A DNA stretch of 64,000 nt from Schizochytrium sp. TIO01 (Eukaryota > Sar > Bigyra > Thraustochytrida > Thraustochytriidae), in NCBI GenBank assembly GCA_004764695.1, contig SMSO01000034.1:141501-205500 (forward strand), read 5' to 3'. The notes beneath the pieces were generated by a model. That model saw only the letters and a list, made by a program, of their open reading frames with translations, was not told the DNA's origin and did no database searches. Of the stretch, positions 51,581 to 60,878 are shown piece after piece (within the stretch, counting starts at the first letter, position 1; each line of letters begins with the position of its first letter). Made by a program: the position numbers and the translations under genes.

Positions 51581-52564
51581 TTAAAGGTCTGGATACATAT
51601 GGGAGAGATAAATTTTGGTGTTGTATTCAGAGAGGTAGTACTTTCCTCCCTGAGGACCTTCGTAAATAGTACGGCCCCTCTCATCATGACCAACGACTTT
51701 GTCCAGGCTGTAAAAGTATGGGTTTGACGACGACGTCGATTTCTCTTCCTTGATCGCAGTTGAAGAAAATTTGATCGCAGTTGCCTTGACGTACGCCTTA
51801 TTGTTGTTAGAGTTGTAGTAGTAATAGCCTCCGCGGGGCCCTCTGTAAACAGGAGCTCCTCGACCAGTATATCCCACTTGTGGGTTACCCAGATTATCAA
51901 GCTTTGCGGTGGGGAAAACAATCTTCTCTTGAACTCGATGCGTTCTATAATATTCCTCCTTTGCTTGGAGGATAGCTGCATAGACGCGGGGATACGCATA
52001 TACACGGTTGCCCTTGTCAGACCGCCGATACACTCCTCCTTGCGGACCAAGATATACACTTCGGTTCTTCACATCTTGTCCGAGATATAATTCTCTCTCG
52101 GGTAGGGGACTGATTAAAGCGTACAATTCTTCATAGGTCTTAGGCCCAGAGAACAGTCCTATCTGTTCATATGTGCTGGTTTGGACCGGAACCGCAGTCT
52201 CATGCTCAGGCTTTCTAGAGCTCTTGGTGGAGCTCTTGGTGGAGCTCTTGGTGGAGCTCTTGGTGGAGCTCTTGGTGGAGCTCTTGGTGGAGCTCTTGGT
52301 GGAGCTCTTGGTGGAGCTCTTGGTGGAGCTCTTGGTGGAGCTCTTGGTGGAGCTCTCGAGACGGCCGTGGTCTATGGCTCCACCATGCTTGATGGGGGTC
52401 TGGTGATATCCATCATAGTTGGCAGTGCCCTGTTTCTTCTCTTCCAAATTCTGGTCAATCTTATGGTACCTTTCGAATACCTGCACTTCACGCGGGGCTG
52501 AATGGGGACGAGTCATGGTTGATTCTTGGTTTCTTTTTTGAAGACGCCGATGCTTGAATCTCAA
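51581..52564 (-). CDS. Protein with three GPxGG-YY modules and a Ser-Thr-Lys repeat
   Basis: A 327-residue protein. Residues 1-70 are basic and polar. Residues 71-116 are about 11 copies of Ser-Ser-Thr-Lys. Three modules of roughly 28 residues follow, each with an (I/V)Y-x-GP(Q/R)GG core then aromatic residues and a closing Tyr: about 162-189, 231-259 and 291-320. These resemble the short PBCV-type basic adaptor repeats that are common in giant algal and amoebal viruses, usually beside kinases or other domains; that comparison is from memory of the family pattern. Between modules one and two lies an aromatic helix (YAAILQAKEEYYRTH). There is no membrane segment. Function unknown; viral ancestry is inference. 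Confidence 0.75.
   Translation of the reverse strand: MRFKHRRLQKRNQESTMTRPHSAPREVQVFERYHKIDQNLEEKKQGTANYDGYHQTPIKHGGAIDHGRLESSTKSSTKSSTKSSTKSSTKSSTKSSTKSSTKSSTKSSTKSSTKSSRKPEHETAVPVQTSTYEQIGLFSGPKTYEELYALISPLPERELYLGQDVKNRSVYLGPQGGVYRRSDKGNRVYAYPRVYAAILQAKEEYYRTHRVQEKIVFPTAKLDNLGNPQVGYTGRGAPVYRGPRGGYYYYNSNNNKAYVKATAIKFSSTAIKEEKSTSSSNPYFYSLDKVVGHDERGRTIYEGPQGGKYYLSEYNTKIYLSHMYPDL
52215..52358 (-). repeat. 12-base tandem repeat coding Ser-Ser-Thr-Lys
   Basis: About 12 almost perfect copies of a 12-base unit (GAGCTCTTGGTG on the + strand). All frames stay open on both strands, producing false Leu-Val-Glu-Leu and Gly-Ala-Leu-Gly frames on the + strand. Near identity implies recent expansion. Confidence 0.97.
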
Positions 52565-54065
52565 TACTTCGTTTCGCTTGCTTGAATTATCGTTTTGCTG
52601 CCAGAACTTTGATCAACAATTCTTCCGAGTCCACGAGATAGACAAGATACTAGCAATACCTACTACATCAACAACAAGGCATAAACAACTCTAGGCACCT
52701 TCTATAAAGTTTTTTTTAAATAATTATTTTGATAATTAAAACATGGTGTGTGCTATAGTAAACATTGAGTAACCATAGCACTTGGGCGCTCCCAATATAA
52801 ATAAAGAACCATCAAGGAGAATTCTTGTCTCCAAACCCAAAATCAGTCAAAGTTTTGGACACAGCGTGACAGCTCTTAGGGCTTGAAAACTGTCAAGGCG
52901 AAATGTGCCACATTATTTTGGTTTTGGAGCTAAGCACCATGGGCCATCTCTGCTTCAGTCCTGTCGAGCCTACATCGATCCCCCACGCACGAAACGCTCA
53001 GCTCGTAAGTTGGTGTCCTCAAGCAAACTTTACAAAAGTAAAAGCTGTCCAGCGCCCCCTCGAATTAGTTCAGCCTCATTTCGCTCCGCATCGCGGGCGA
53101 GTATCGACTGTTGCTCAAAGAAATCTCAAACGCGTTCTACTCGCGAGTGAGCCCAAGCCTGGACTTGATCCATCTTGAAGTTGCTAGTGCATCAGTAACG
53201 ATATTGAATTCCAGAGAAGATCCAAAGCTAATCAATCTGGGATCAGCGCGTGCACACCCCTATCACCATGGCTCTGTTAATTTCATTTAAAACAGCCAGG
53301 AAATATTTGGTGTAGATGCAGGTGCTGTTCGTTTTGTTTGTTTGCTTCCAAATTGCTAAAATCCGAGCTTTAGCCCGAACAGCTTTGCATGCGTTTGTAA
53401 ACTGGTTAGGGTCAAGCTGCGCGCGTTGGCATCGATTCTGGAGCTGTTATTGGGCAAGGCTTTCAGCACGTTCTCCGTCTGTCTCAGGCTGCTGTTTAAT
53501 TGAAAGTGTGCTCTTTTTCTTGCACGTGATTTGCATTAATACTTTTTTGAGATTTCAGAGATCAAGGGTTTTCAAGTAGCGCTTGGCGTTTGCAACACGC
53601 TCACTGGAAATGTCTGAACGCTGGTCAGGGTTCTTGGCAAATTGGACTTGGTTTTTTGGCGTCTGGAAGCAGCCTCGCGCCGACGAGTGACCAACGTCTC
53701 AGAAGTAAACCAAATCCTTCATAGCTACCGAAGAACTTTGCTCATGTTAGTTCAAGTGAGGTAAAGGTCGTGCACAAGGAAGTCCATTCTCAGGAGCCAG
53801 AATTAGTTTGTAGATACATACATACACCTCCAAGCCTTTCTGCTTGTGTAAGAAACCATAAAACCGTGTCATCATGGGGACTGGCACAGCTCTTCTCTTC
53901 AACAGAAGCCGCGGATATAAATGTGTCACGATCAAAAGTGAAGGAATAGTAGTCGTCTGAAATGAAAAGGGGGCAATCTTTATTACATGTATACTATCTA
54001 GCCACCATAGGACGTGATGGCAAAGGTTTTCAGGGTAGGGTTTGCAGGAACAGGCAGAGTCCGCT
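52565..54065. other. Spacer, no gene recognised
   Basis: 1.5 kb. The start is the likely promoter of the GPxGG gene. Open frames at 52903-53178 and 53316-53579 are short and not recognised. The right end should be the 3' region of the first B12D-like copy. Confidence 0.5.
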
Positions 54066-54404
54066 TTAGTTCTGCTTGTACTCGAGCTTGGCGTCGGACG
54101 GGGTGATGCCAAGAATCTCGCGGTTGTTGGCTCCAAAGAACGTCTTCCACGGGCCCTTGGACGGCTTCATGTCCATGTGGGCGGTCTTCCAGCTGCCTAC
54201 GGAGAGAGCAAAGACGATGCAGCCAACGAGAGGCCAGACCTCGGGGGCCTTGAAGAACATCATCTTCTCGCGAACGGCAGTGGGAGTCTGGATGAGGAAC
54301 TTGGAGTGGCCGCCATGGGACTGGCCAGCCTCAGGGAACTTGATCTGCTTTGCCTCAGTGGAGAGCATGCGGCGTGCAGCAGCGCGTGCGGTGGAGGCCA
54401 TCAT
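54066..54404 (-). CDS. B12D-like mitochondrial membrane protein, copy 1 of 4
   Basis: 112 residues from the paired Met codons at 54404. The frame runs open further upstream, but in copy 3 that extension is closed by a stop, so the 112-residue start is the shared one. Residues 1-20 are Ala/Arg-rich without acids, a plausible mitochondrial presequence. One membrane segment (PEVWPLVGCIVFALSVG, about 54-70) follows a basic helix, then a polar tail. The PEVWPL start and single segment resemble the B12D/NDUFA4 family of small respiratory-chain subunits, but similarity is short. The protein is identical in all four copies, while the DNA differs at several silent sites. Confidence 0.7.
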   Translation of the reverse strand: MMASTARAAARRMLSTEAKQIKFPEAGQSHGGHSKFLIQTPTAVREKMMFFKAPEVWPLVGCIVFALSVGSWKTAHMDMKPSKGPWKTFFGANNREILGITPSDAKLEYKQN

Positions 54405-55236
54405 TTTTGCTTGGTGAGTTTGTAAGAGTCTAAAGACTTGACTAACAGCGGCTTGTATTGCCTTCGGTTGGAATGTTTTGGTTTTGGTTTTAGAGTTTCG
54501 TGTTTGCTTCAAAGGCATCGCGAGGTTAAGACTCCCTACTCCTATCATCGCCTAGTGACTTCTACGCACAATAACAATATTACCTGAGCTTGGAGTGAAA
54601 GGAGCGCAATCTCAGTTCGATCATGGCCATGGAAGGCCGGGGACGCCCTTGATTCAGACTCACTCAAGATTAGCACCAGCGCCGACCGACGAACTCTCTT
54701 ACGGCCTTGGCGCGGGTTATTGTGTAGAAACTGGCTGGCCTTTGGCTGTCCGGTTCGAGCTTCTGGCGAGCATGCGCGGTTTGCTCGAAACGTCCGGGCG
54801 GCACGTGAAGAATTGTTCACGCCCCACAGCTGGCGATCTCAGCTTGTTCCTGAACACATTTTACAGTCGTAGATCTATCACTGTGGGGCACTGGGGGTTG
54901 CCCTGCTTGTTCCTGCGGACGCTTGCTTGCCTTGAAAAGCCGTATCGAGGTGGCTTTTTAAGACCCGCACTGACCCCGCAACGCGCTCCTTCGCGACGGC
55001 TGGTAGCTAGCTAGCTACTTGTAGTAGGTTAATCTAAGCACCTACCTCTTTGAGGGAAGGGGTTTTCATTAGTAGGCGCTCTAATCAGTCTGTCTGAAGG
55101 CAGTCTTGTCATGGTAAGGTTATTAACGTGAACGGACATTGAAACTTATTCAAGTTTTATGAGGAGACGATGAGATTGTTTGACAGCCTTACGGGGATTC
55201 TGATAATATGTCGCCTTATTGTTGGCTAATAACTAG
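54405..55236. promoter_or_regulatory. Upstream region of B12D copy 1
   Basis: A GT-rich run (GGTTTTG) about 80 bases upstream of the start varies in copy number between the four gene copies. An element with the core GAAACGTCC lies about 380 bases upstream and recurs at a similar distance in all copies. No other gene is seen up to 55236. Confidence 0.45.
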
Positions 55237-55653
55237 GTGACAGGGAAACTTAGTTGGAAATGCTACATGCAGATCAAATGGGCTGTAAAGTACCCACTCG
55301 AAAGGATTTCGAGACCAGATACAGCAATCTCTTTCAGGCATTACAGCTTGGAAACTTCATTCTCCCACCTTTTGGGTCAGTATAGTATTACAGTCAAGCG
55401 CAAGAGTCAGCGCTTCCTCAGCAACATTATGTATTATGCCAAAGGTTCGAATTTCCGCATTGATCACCACAGGAGCATCATGTTTAAAATTAAAGGTGCA
55501 AGTGGGGCAACGGCTTCATTCTGGCATGGACTAATAAGCCCATATCATTTCATAAATCCCAATCCCAGGAGGACAGATTATACAATTATACCCGAAGAAG
55601 GTTTGATCAAATTGTCCGAGGAAAAATTCCATTTTTATCCACTAAAAACATGA
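55237..55653 (+). CDS. Unrecognised small protein in duplication unit A
   Basis: 138 codons from ATG to TGA. The product is basic and aromatic, with repeated short strand-like segments (FSHLLGQYSITVKRK, GSNFRIDHHRSIMFKIKG, EEKFHFYPLKT). I do not recognise it. A related stretch at about 60255-60510 in unit B matches words such as CATCATGTATTATGCCAAAGG and GGCAACGGCTT but is broken by stops and indels. Whether this copy is a working gene or merely a better-preserved remnant is unclear; it ends 30 bases before the stop of the convergent gene at 55686. Confidence 0.4.
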   Translation: MTGKLSWKCYMQIKWAVKYPLERISRPDTAISFRHYSLETSFSHLLGQYSITVKRKSQRFLSNIMYYAKGSNFRIDHHRSIMFKIKGASGATASFWHGLISPYHFINPNPRRTDYTIIPEEGLIKLSEEKFHFYPLKT

Positions 55654-55685
55654 TTTAGACGTAAGCAATAAACACAAAAAACCAT

Positions 55686-57053
55686 TCATTCATTGATTCT
55701 CCCTCCCTCCCCCTTGAACTCATTATTTAATCCTCTTCTACTTCGCGCATCTTTCCAGTGGGATTCTGTTTCGGTTGCTTTCCATTGGAGGTTCGCGTAG
55801 AACTGATCTTGATCCTTCACAAACACGAAGGTAAAGAACTCGGTGAAACCATCAATCGTTTTCTCGGCTTTTGTACCTTCTTTCATGTAAAAGGAAAGCG
55901 TCTCACAATCAATGGGTTCAAACCCAGTGACTTTGACCCAAGTTCTCACTCGATTCTCCCCAGCGTGGTCAGTAGCAGTAACATTGTCATTGGGACTGAA
56001 ATCGGGCGCAGGTTCGATCATGATCTGAGGAAACTGGTTGCGTCGACCGTCGAACATGTGACGCATCCCCACCGACAAGGCTAAGCGATTATTGTCGTCG
56101 TCCTCGATGCCCACAGCCGCCACAGACGTCTTGTGAACTAGGTGTGCACAATCCACCATCCCATCTCGAATGCAAATTGGGATCTCAATTGATTGGAACA
56201 TGGCTAAGTCCCCATCAGGTTCCACAGCGGTGTACACTGAGCTATCGCTGTCGTCAGAACACAGAGAGCCTGGCTCATCATCCGAATGATAGTCCCAGCT
56301 GCGAATGTTCTGGAAATTGGCGACACTAACGATTTCAGGGGAACTCAGCTCAATGTTGTCAATATTGTATCCGAGACTATCCGACATGACCTCATTGGAA
56401 AACAGAGCAGCATCTCGAAGGGTAGTGAAGATAATCTCGAAGGTCAAGTCCATGGGTGGGTTGCCTCCTTCGTATCGAATAGCTCTTCTATGCGGTGAAG
56501 CGTCCGTATCTTCGGTCACCTCCGCAAACCCAGCGTTGTTGGCTACCGCGGAGTACACGTAGTGACGCACGCCTTTGGCATTCTTACTATCTTTGAGAGT
56601 ACCACAAACCTTGAAGAAACGCTCGGTTTTGACCTTTCTCGACCTTACCTCGGCCACGATCCCCCGCTGTACTCCGCTTTCATTTAATCTGCTACTTGTT
56701 TCGTTGCGCAGCGCAATCGAATACTGACTAAGCATATCGCGGTTCCGTACAAGGGAATCGAAATACCCCGTTGCCGACCTATATTTTTCCCGTTGGAAAG
56801 CACTGAGGTTGTCGAAGGAAGCACCGTCCGTTTCATCCAAATGATCGATCTTGGCCTCTATGTCAGCGATACGTGCCTCAACGCTCTCGAGCTTTTCTTT
56901 AAGCTGCTGTACAGCTTGATCCATTGCGTCTAGTTTAGCCAACTCGAGGGCTTCTTCGTCCCCTTCCTCAACTGTTGAAAATCGTATGCGGCCACCGCTG
57001 CCTCCGCCACCGCCGCTGGTTTCTTTTCCATTACGAGGGAGGAAGGAAGCCAT
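55686..57053 (-). CDS. Unrecognised 455-residue protein with coiled coil
   Basis: Single exon. After a Gly-rich start, residues about 35-75 form a coiled coil (AMDQAVQQLKEKLESVEARIADIEAKIDHL in character). The middle (about 140-230) and the end (about 350-440) are strand-rich, and an acidic stretch lies near 270-300. IRDGMVDCAHLVHK near 313 has the Cys-Ala-His wording seen in some HNH-type nucleases, but other HNH landmarks are not evident, so I do not claim that. Base composition is like its neighbours. It lies between duplication units A and B and is divergent from the Myb-like gene at 57622. Confidence 0.7.
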   Translation of the reverse strand: MASFLPRNGKETSGGGGGSGGRIRFSTVEEGDEEALELAKLDAMDQAVQQLKEKLESVEARIADIEAKIDHLDETDGASFDNLSAFQREKYRSATGYFDSLVRNRDMLSQYSIALRNETSSRLNESGVQRGIVAEVRSRKVKTERFFKVCGTLKDSKNAKGVRHYVYSAVANNAGFAEVTEDTDASPHRRAIRYEGGNPPMDLTFEIIFTTLRDAALFSNEVMSDSLGYNIDNIELSSPEIVSVANFQNIRSWDYHSDDEPGSLCSDDSDSSVYTAVEPDGDLAMFQSIEIPICIRDGMVDCAHLVHKTSVAAVGIEDDDNNRLALSVGMRHMFDGRRNQFPQIMIEPAPDFSPNDNVTATDHAGENRVRTWVKVTGFEPIDCETLSFYMKEGTKAEKTIDGFTEFFTFVFVKDQDQFYANLQWKATETESHWKDARSRRGLNNEFKGEGGRINE

Positions 57054-57621
57054 TTTCTTTCACTCGGATGGACTGTTGCTCTGCTGCACCTGCCGGATTT
57101 GCTTCGAGCTATCATGCCCTAGTGATACGGAACTGCCTGAGTCAGGTGCACGGCAGTAGTTCCGTATCAAAATAAACTGGATGCTGCCCTGGCGCGGAAA
57201 CAGCAGCGGCACAAGACGCACGGTACTGCACAGGCGCAGCTGGAACGAGAGGGCGGTGGTTCTGCCCGCCCCCACTCTTACATCCGCTCCGTTATCTCTC
57301 TCTGTGTTACGAAGAAAAGAGAGAAAGACTAGAGATTGAAGAGCGAGAAGATGGAGGATCGATCGCTCCCAACTCAGAATCACGCAGTCGGCTAGCCTTT
57401 CTCTGCAGTCGCTCTCACCTCAAGAAAGCAGAAGTGGCAGCGGCGGTCCCACTCTGGGAGCTAAGGCAGAGATACCACGACGATGACAGGGGGATACTCA
57501 AAGAGTTGCTAGAGAAGTTCAACCGAAAATACATACACCCACAAAGGAACCTCGCCTTCAAAGAAAACACCTGGGGAGCGCGTGGAATATTTCGTCATCC
57601 TACCAAACGACCAACGCTACA
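57054..57621. other. Short divergent spacer, possible 5' coding part of the next gene
   Basis: The left half should hold the promoter of the gene at 55686. From 57434 to 57625 a + strand frame of 63 codons has coding-like composition, but it is in a different frame from the gene at 57622 and overlaps its start. It could be an upstream exon or a frame-shifted beginning of that gene. Confidence 0.4.
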
Positions 57622-58710
57622 TTGATCTTTTTTAAGCGCCTTAAGCGGGAGGAGTTGAAGAATTCAACGGGGGGGCGTAATCGGTGCTATGATAGCTTTT
57701 CAAAGTTGTTGAACCGAAGCAGCTTTTCTAAATCGCAGAAAGCTAGCAGCGAGCAGCGCGCTTCAGCGCTTTCGTACACACCGAAGCCTTTTACCAAGGA
57801 AGAAGAGAATGCTCTGGTGTTGATTATGCGAGAAGAGGTGCCGCATGATACAGAGTGGTATTATATACAAAGAAGCCACGATCGCTGTATTGCTTGGACA
57901 GAGGTTTCAAAGCGCTTCGATGAGATTACAGGCAGCTGCGATCGGCCCGAGAGTTCACTCCAAACCAAGTGGAATACTGTACTGCGATGCAAATTTAGCG
58001 AAGACCTGAAATTGGGGGAGCTTGTACGCAAGCACGCCATAGCCAGCGAAGGCCAGGGCTACAGAAATTACAAAAAAAAATCTGAAGTGGATTGGGGGGA
58101 AGTTCTTAGAGATTATAAGGATGATTTATCGAATCCTACAATTGTCAAAAGGCGCGTTCTTCGCCTTGGTTTGGTGCGTAAGAAGGAGGCAAGTAAAAGT
58201 CTGGGCAGGCCTCTCGTGCGACCGAAGCCCGTTGCGATTTATTCTGATCGACTGAGCGCCACCGGCTTGAGCGACATTCGTCTGAAGAATCGTTATTCGA
58301 AGGTGGAGTACGCAAGGATCTTTGAGGGCAATGCATACAGTTTCATTTTCAACTTGCATTCCCGTCAGGATTCGACGAACCCTTGTTACGATTTGCTAGC
58401 GCCTGTGTTCACGCATTTAAAGACTGAATTAGAGCCTAAGAGGGAACCGATAGATCCGCAAGACACTTCATTTCTTTTCACTCTTCATTTGAACGAATGG
58501 AAGGCTGTAAAAGTTTGCCTGGAGAACTATGTTTTCACAGCGGAGCGCCATAGAAAGCTCTTTAAACGATGCCTTATTAATTGGCTCTTTCCTGGTTCTA
58601 GGCCGCAGAAACTATGTTCTCATCACTTCATCCAACAGCATCTTATAACCAATGCGAGAGGAAAGAAGTTTCATTGTATAATAGCCAACGCTTGCATAAT
58701 TTTATCGTAA
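57622..58710 (+). CDS. Myb/SANT-like domain protein
   Basis: 362 residues. Residues about 52-122 resemble a Myb/SANT-like DNA-binding domain: PFTKEEENALVLIM, a Trp in IAWTEVSKRF, and SSLQTKWNTVLR as the third helix. The rest is basic in the middle (VKRRVLRLGLVRKKEASK) and Cys/His-containing at the end, without a family I recognise. Myb/SANT-like proteins of this build are common both as transcription factors and as accessory proteins of DNA transposons. Its place between two duplicated units is compatible with either. An A run at 58070-58078 lies in the coding region. The start may lie upstream if 57434-57625 is part of the gene. Confidence 0.6.
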   Translation: MIFFKRLKREELKNSTGGRNRCYDSFSKLLNRSSFSKSQKASSEQRASALSYTPKPFTKEEENALVLIMREEVPHDTEWYYIQRSHDRCIAWTEVSKRFDEITGSCDRPESSLQTKWNTVLRCKFSEDLKLGELVRKHAIASEGQGYRNYKKKSEVDWGEVLRDYKDDLSNPTIVKRRVLRLGLVRKKEASKSLGRPLVRPKPVAIYSDRLSATGLSDIRLKNRYSKVEYARIFEGNAYSFIFNLHSRQDSTNPCYDLLAPVFTHLKTELEPKREPIDPQDTSFLFTLHLNEWKAVKVCLENYVFTAERHRKLFKRCLINWLFPGSRPQKLCSHHFIQQHLITNARGKKFHCIIANACIILS

Positions 58711-58982
58711 AAACTTAGTTTTGAAGGATACTAAAGATAACGTATCTATGTATTATCACGTAAATCTCAACGTTTCTTTTAGTTTGTTAAGTTGAAACTG
58801 GCACTCGATCCCATTCTCACTTGAGACAACCGTCGATATAGCATACGGGCAATTCATTAATTTGATTCAGTTTCAAGGTGAACGAAGAATGTATTCAACA
58901 AATTTTCTCAAATAATCTTTGTCTTTCTTTAATACAATGGTCAATTAAGGTGGCAAATCGTTCGTCGCGTCTCTTGAAGAGT
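58711..58982. other. 3' flank shared by B12D copies 2 and 3
   Basis: From about 58870 to 58982 the sequence is almost identical to 60767-60878, the flank of copy 3, and unlike the flanks of copies 1 and 4. Confidence 0.8.
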
Positions 58983-59321
58983 TTAGTTCTGCTTGTACTC
59001 GAGCTTGGCGTCGGACGGGGTGATGCCAAGAATCTCGCGGTTGTTAGCACCAAAGAACGTCTTCCACGGGCCCTTGGACGGCTTCATGTCCATGTGGGCG
59101 GTCTTCCAGCTGCCTACGGAGAGCGCAAAGACGATGCAGCCAACGAGAGGCCAGACCTCGGGGGCCTTGAAGAACATCATCTTCTCGCGAACGGCAGTGG
59201 GAGTCTGGATGAGGAACTTGGAGTGGCCGCCATGGGACTGGCCAGCCTCAGGGAACTTGATCTGCTTTGCCTCAGTGGAGAGCATGCGGCGTGCAGCAGC
59301 GCGTGCGGTGGAGGCCATCAT
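58983..59321 (-). CDS. B12D-like mitochondrial membrane protein, copy 2 of 4
   Basis: Same 112-residue protein as copy 1, from the paired Met codons at 59321. Silent differences from copy 1 include the base at 59124 (shared with copy 3), while at 59214 it agrees with copy 1. The GGTTTTG run upstream is one to two units longer than in copy 1. See copy 1 for the domain description. Confidence 0.7.
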   Translation of the reverse strand: MMASTARAAARRMLSTEAKQIKFPEAGQSHGGHSKFLIQTPTAVREKMMFFKAPEVWPLVGCIVFALSVGSWKTAHMDMKPSKGPWKTFFGANNREILGITPSDAKLEYKQN

Positions 59322-60878
59322 TTTTGCTTGGTGAGTTTGTAAGAGTCTAAAGACTTGACTAACAGCGGCTTGTATTGCCTTCGGTTGGAATGTTTTGGTT
59401 TTGGTTTTGGTTTTGGAGTTTCGGGTTTGCTTCAAAGGCATCGCGAGGTTAAGACTCCCTACTCCTAATATCACTTAAGGACTCTTATCCGCATTGATTA
59501 ACTTGTATCAAATTATAAACGTGCAACTTTCTTAGCGTTATAATGTAATGCAGAAGTGGAAAGCAGCTGTTCTTGGAAGGCCATGGGAACGAACCGAGAT
59601 TCCCATTGCCAGAGCTATTTATCTATCTATCAAGCTAGCTACCCAGCTAGAGACGCCACGCTTACTTATATTACATTTCGCCCAACTCCATGAGTTCGGG
59701 ACGCGAGCGACTTTCTGTCTGTCCAGTTGAGCAGGCAGAGGATTGCTCGGAAACGTCCGGGCGGCACGTGAAGAATCGTTCCCGCCCCGCCCCACAGCTG
59801 CCGAGCTCAGCTTGTTTCTGAACACGTTTTAGAGTCGTAGGTCTGGGCACTGCGGGGGCGCTGAGGGGCGCCCCAGGTTGGCTCTGCTTGTTTCTGCGGA
59901 CGCTTGCTTGCCTTGAAAAGCCGCATCGTAGCGGCTTTAGATACATCGTGGTGCTCATAGAACCTTTTAGCAGTTGGTAGGATACTTATCCTTCCTATCG
60001 AAAAAGGGACTGCGCAAAGGCTTCAGATAGATTCCGGGGTCACTGGAGTCGAACGCATAAGATTCGAATCATCTTTATATTGGTTTGGTGCTCTATTTTG
60101 TGAATATGGCCAAATGCAATCAGCAGGAGGTTTTATCGAAAGGATTGAATATGTAAAATGTCGAGGATTTCAAGGCTAAATGCTACTCTCAAATATAGGC
60201 ACGGCAACCAAGAGACTCCATTCGCACAGATTTTCAATCATTCTTAGCAAAGTGTTGGGCCACGGGCCTGGTGATACAGTATTTGAGTCAAGATTAGAAT
60301 CCTCAGCAGCATCATGTATTATGCCAAAGGCTTACAATTTATCACCAAAGCTTTATCTTCAAGATTAAACGTGCAGAAGGCAACGGCTTTATTGGGAGCT
60401 TCGTGGTTCATTTAGATCGTGACAGAAGTCCGAATCGCAGCATAGATTTTTAATTGTTTGGGAGGGTACAATGTCGTAGTCAAATTTGTCCGATGAAAAA
60501 TTCCATGTCTTTTATAATATTAAAACAATAAATTCATTTTTTTAAAAACTAAATGTAGCACCAGCACTCAGCTATTGTACTATTGTAGGGCATGAAAGCT
60601 TTCGACACAGGTTGACAAAGATTAAAAGAGCTTTAGGGCATGCAAGCATCAGCATTTGTGGTTGAAGTCCCATCATTCCAATTTAGCTCTGCTGTAATTC
60701 ATCCATGCAATTGCCGTAAGTGATTCAATCTTTATACAAGGCCAAGTCGACTGTTTGTAGTATTAGTTTCAAGGTGAACGAAGAATGTGTTCAACAAATT
60801 TTCTCAAATAATCTTTGTCTTTCTTTAATACAATGGTCAATTAAGGTGGCAAATCGTTCGTCGCGTCTCTTGAAGAGT
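59322..60878. promoter_or_regulatory. Upstream region of copy 2 and decayed duplicate of the unit A frame
   Basis: 59322-59960 matches the upstream region of copy 1, including GCGGACGCTTGCTTGCC at about 59895. About 60255-60510 is a broken relative of 55237-55653. The remainder up to 60766 is AT-rich and unrecognised; from 60767 it is the flank shared with copy 2. Confidence 0.55.
60255..60510 (+). pseudogene. Decayed relative of the frame at 55237-55653
   Basis: Words such as ATGTATTATGCCAAAGG, AAGCAACGGCTT-like stretches and CAAATTTGTCCGATGAAAAATTCCAT follow the order seen in unit A, but stops and small indels break the frame. It shows that the duplication carried this sequence and that one copy decayed. 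Confidence 0.6.

Larger units (their letters stand above)
54060..55670. repeat. Segmental duplication unit A
   Basis: Contains B12D-like copy 1, its upstream region with GAAACGTCCGGGCGGCACG (54785-54803) and GCGGACGCTTGCTTGCC, and the frame at 55237-55653. Unit B (58870-60510) matches it in all three parts, with the third part decayed. Units C and D match mainly in the gene and part of the upstream region. Confidence 0.75.
58870..60510. repeat. Segmental duplication unit B
   Basis: Contains copy 2, the upstream element GAAACGTCCGGGCGGCACG (59750-59768) shared with unit A, and a decayed counterpart of the frame at 55237. Its left flank is shared with unit C rather than A, so the unit boundaries are mosaic. 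Confidence 0.75.

Noticed and set aside
51508-52059. 183-codon minus-strand frame overlapping the GPxGG gene
   Set aside because: Out of frame with the module-bearing gene and without recognisable content.
52215-52358. CRISPR-like array
   Set aside because: The 12-base units are contiguous with no spacers and lie in a coding frame; the genome is eukaryotic.
52173-52501. Long + strand frames of Leu-Val-Glu-Leu and Gly-Ala-Leu-Gly repeats
   Set aside because: They are the other frames of the 12-base repeat inside the minus-strand GPxGG gene, which has a full domain structure.
54076-54417. A + strand frame of about 113 codons recurring opposite every B12D-like copy
   Set aside because: It persists because the copies are nearly identical in DNA. 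The silent differences fall on the codon pattern of the minus-strand frame, which has the presequence and membrane segment.
56080-56160. HNH nuclease call for the protein at 55686-57053
   Set aside because: Only a Cys-Ala-His wording is visible; the second Cys pair and the later His/Asn of an HNH fold are not evident.
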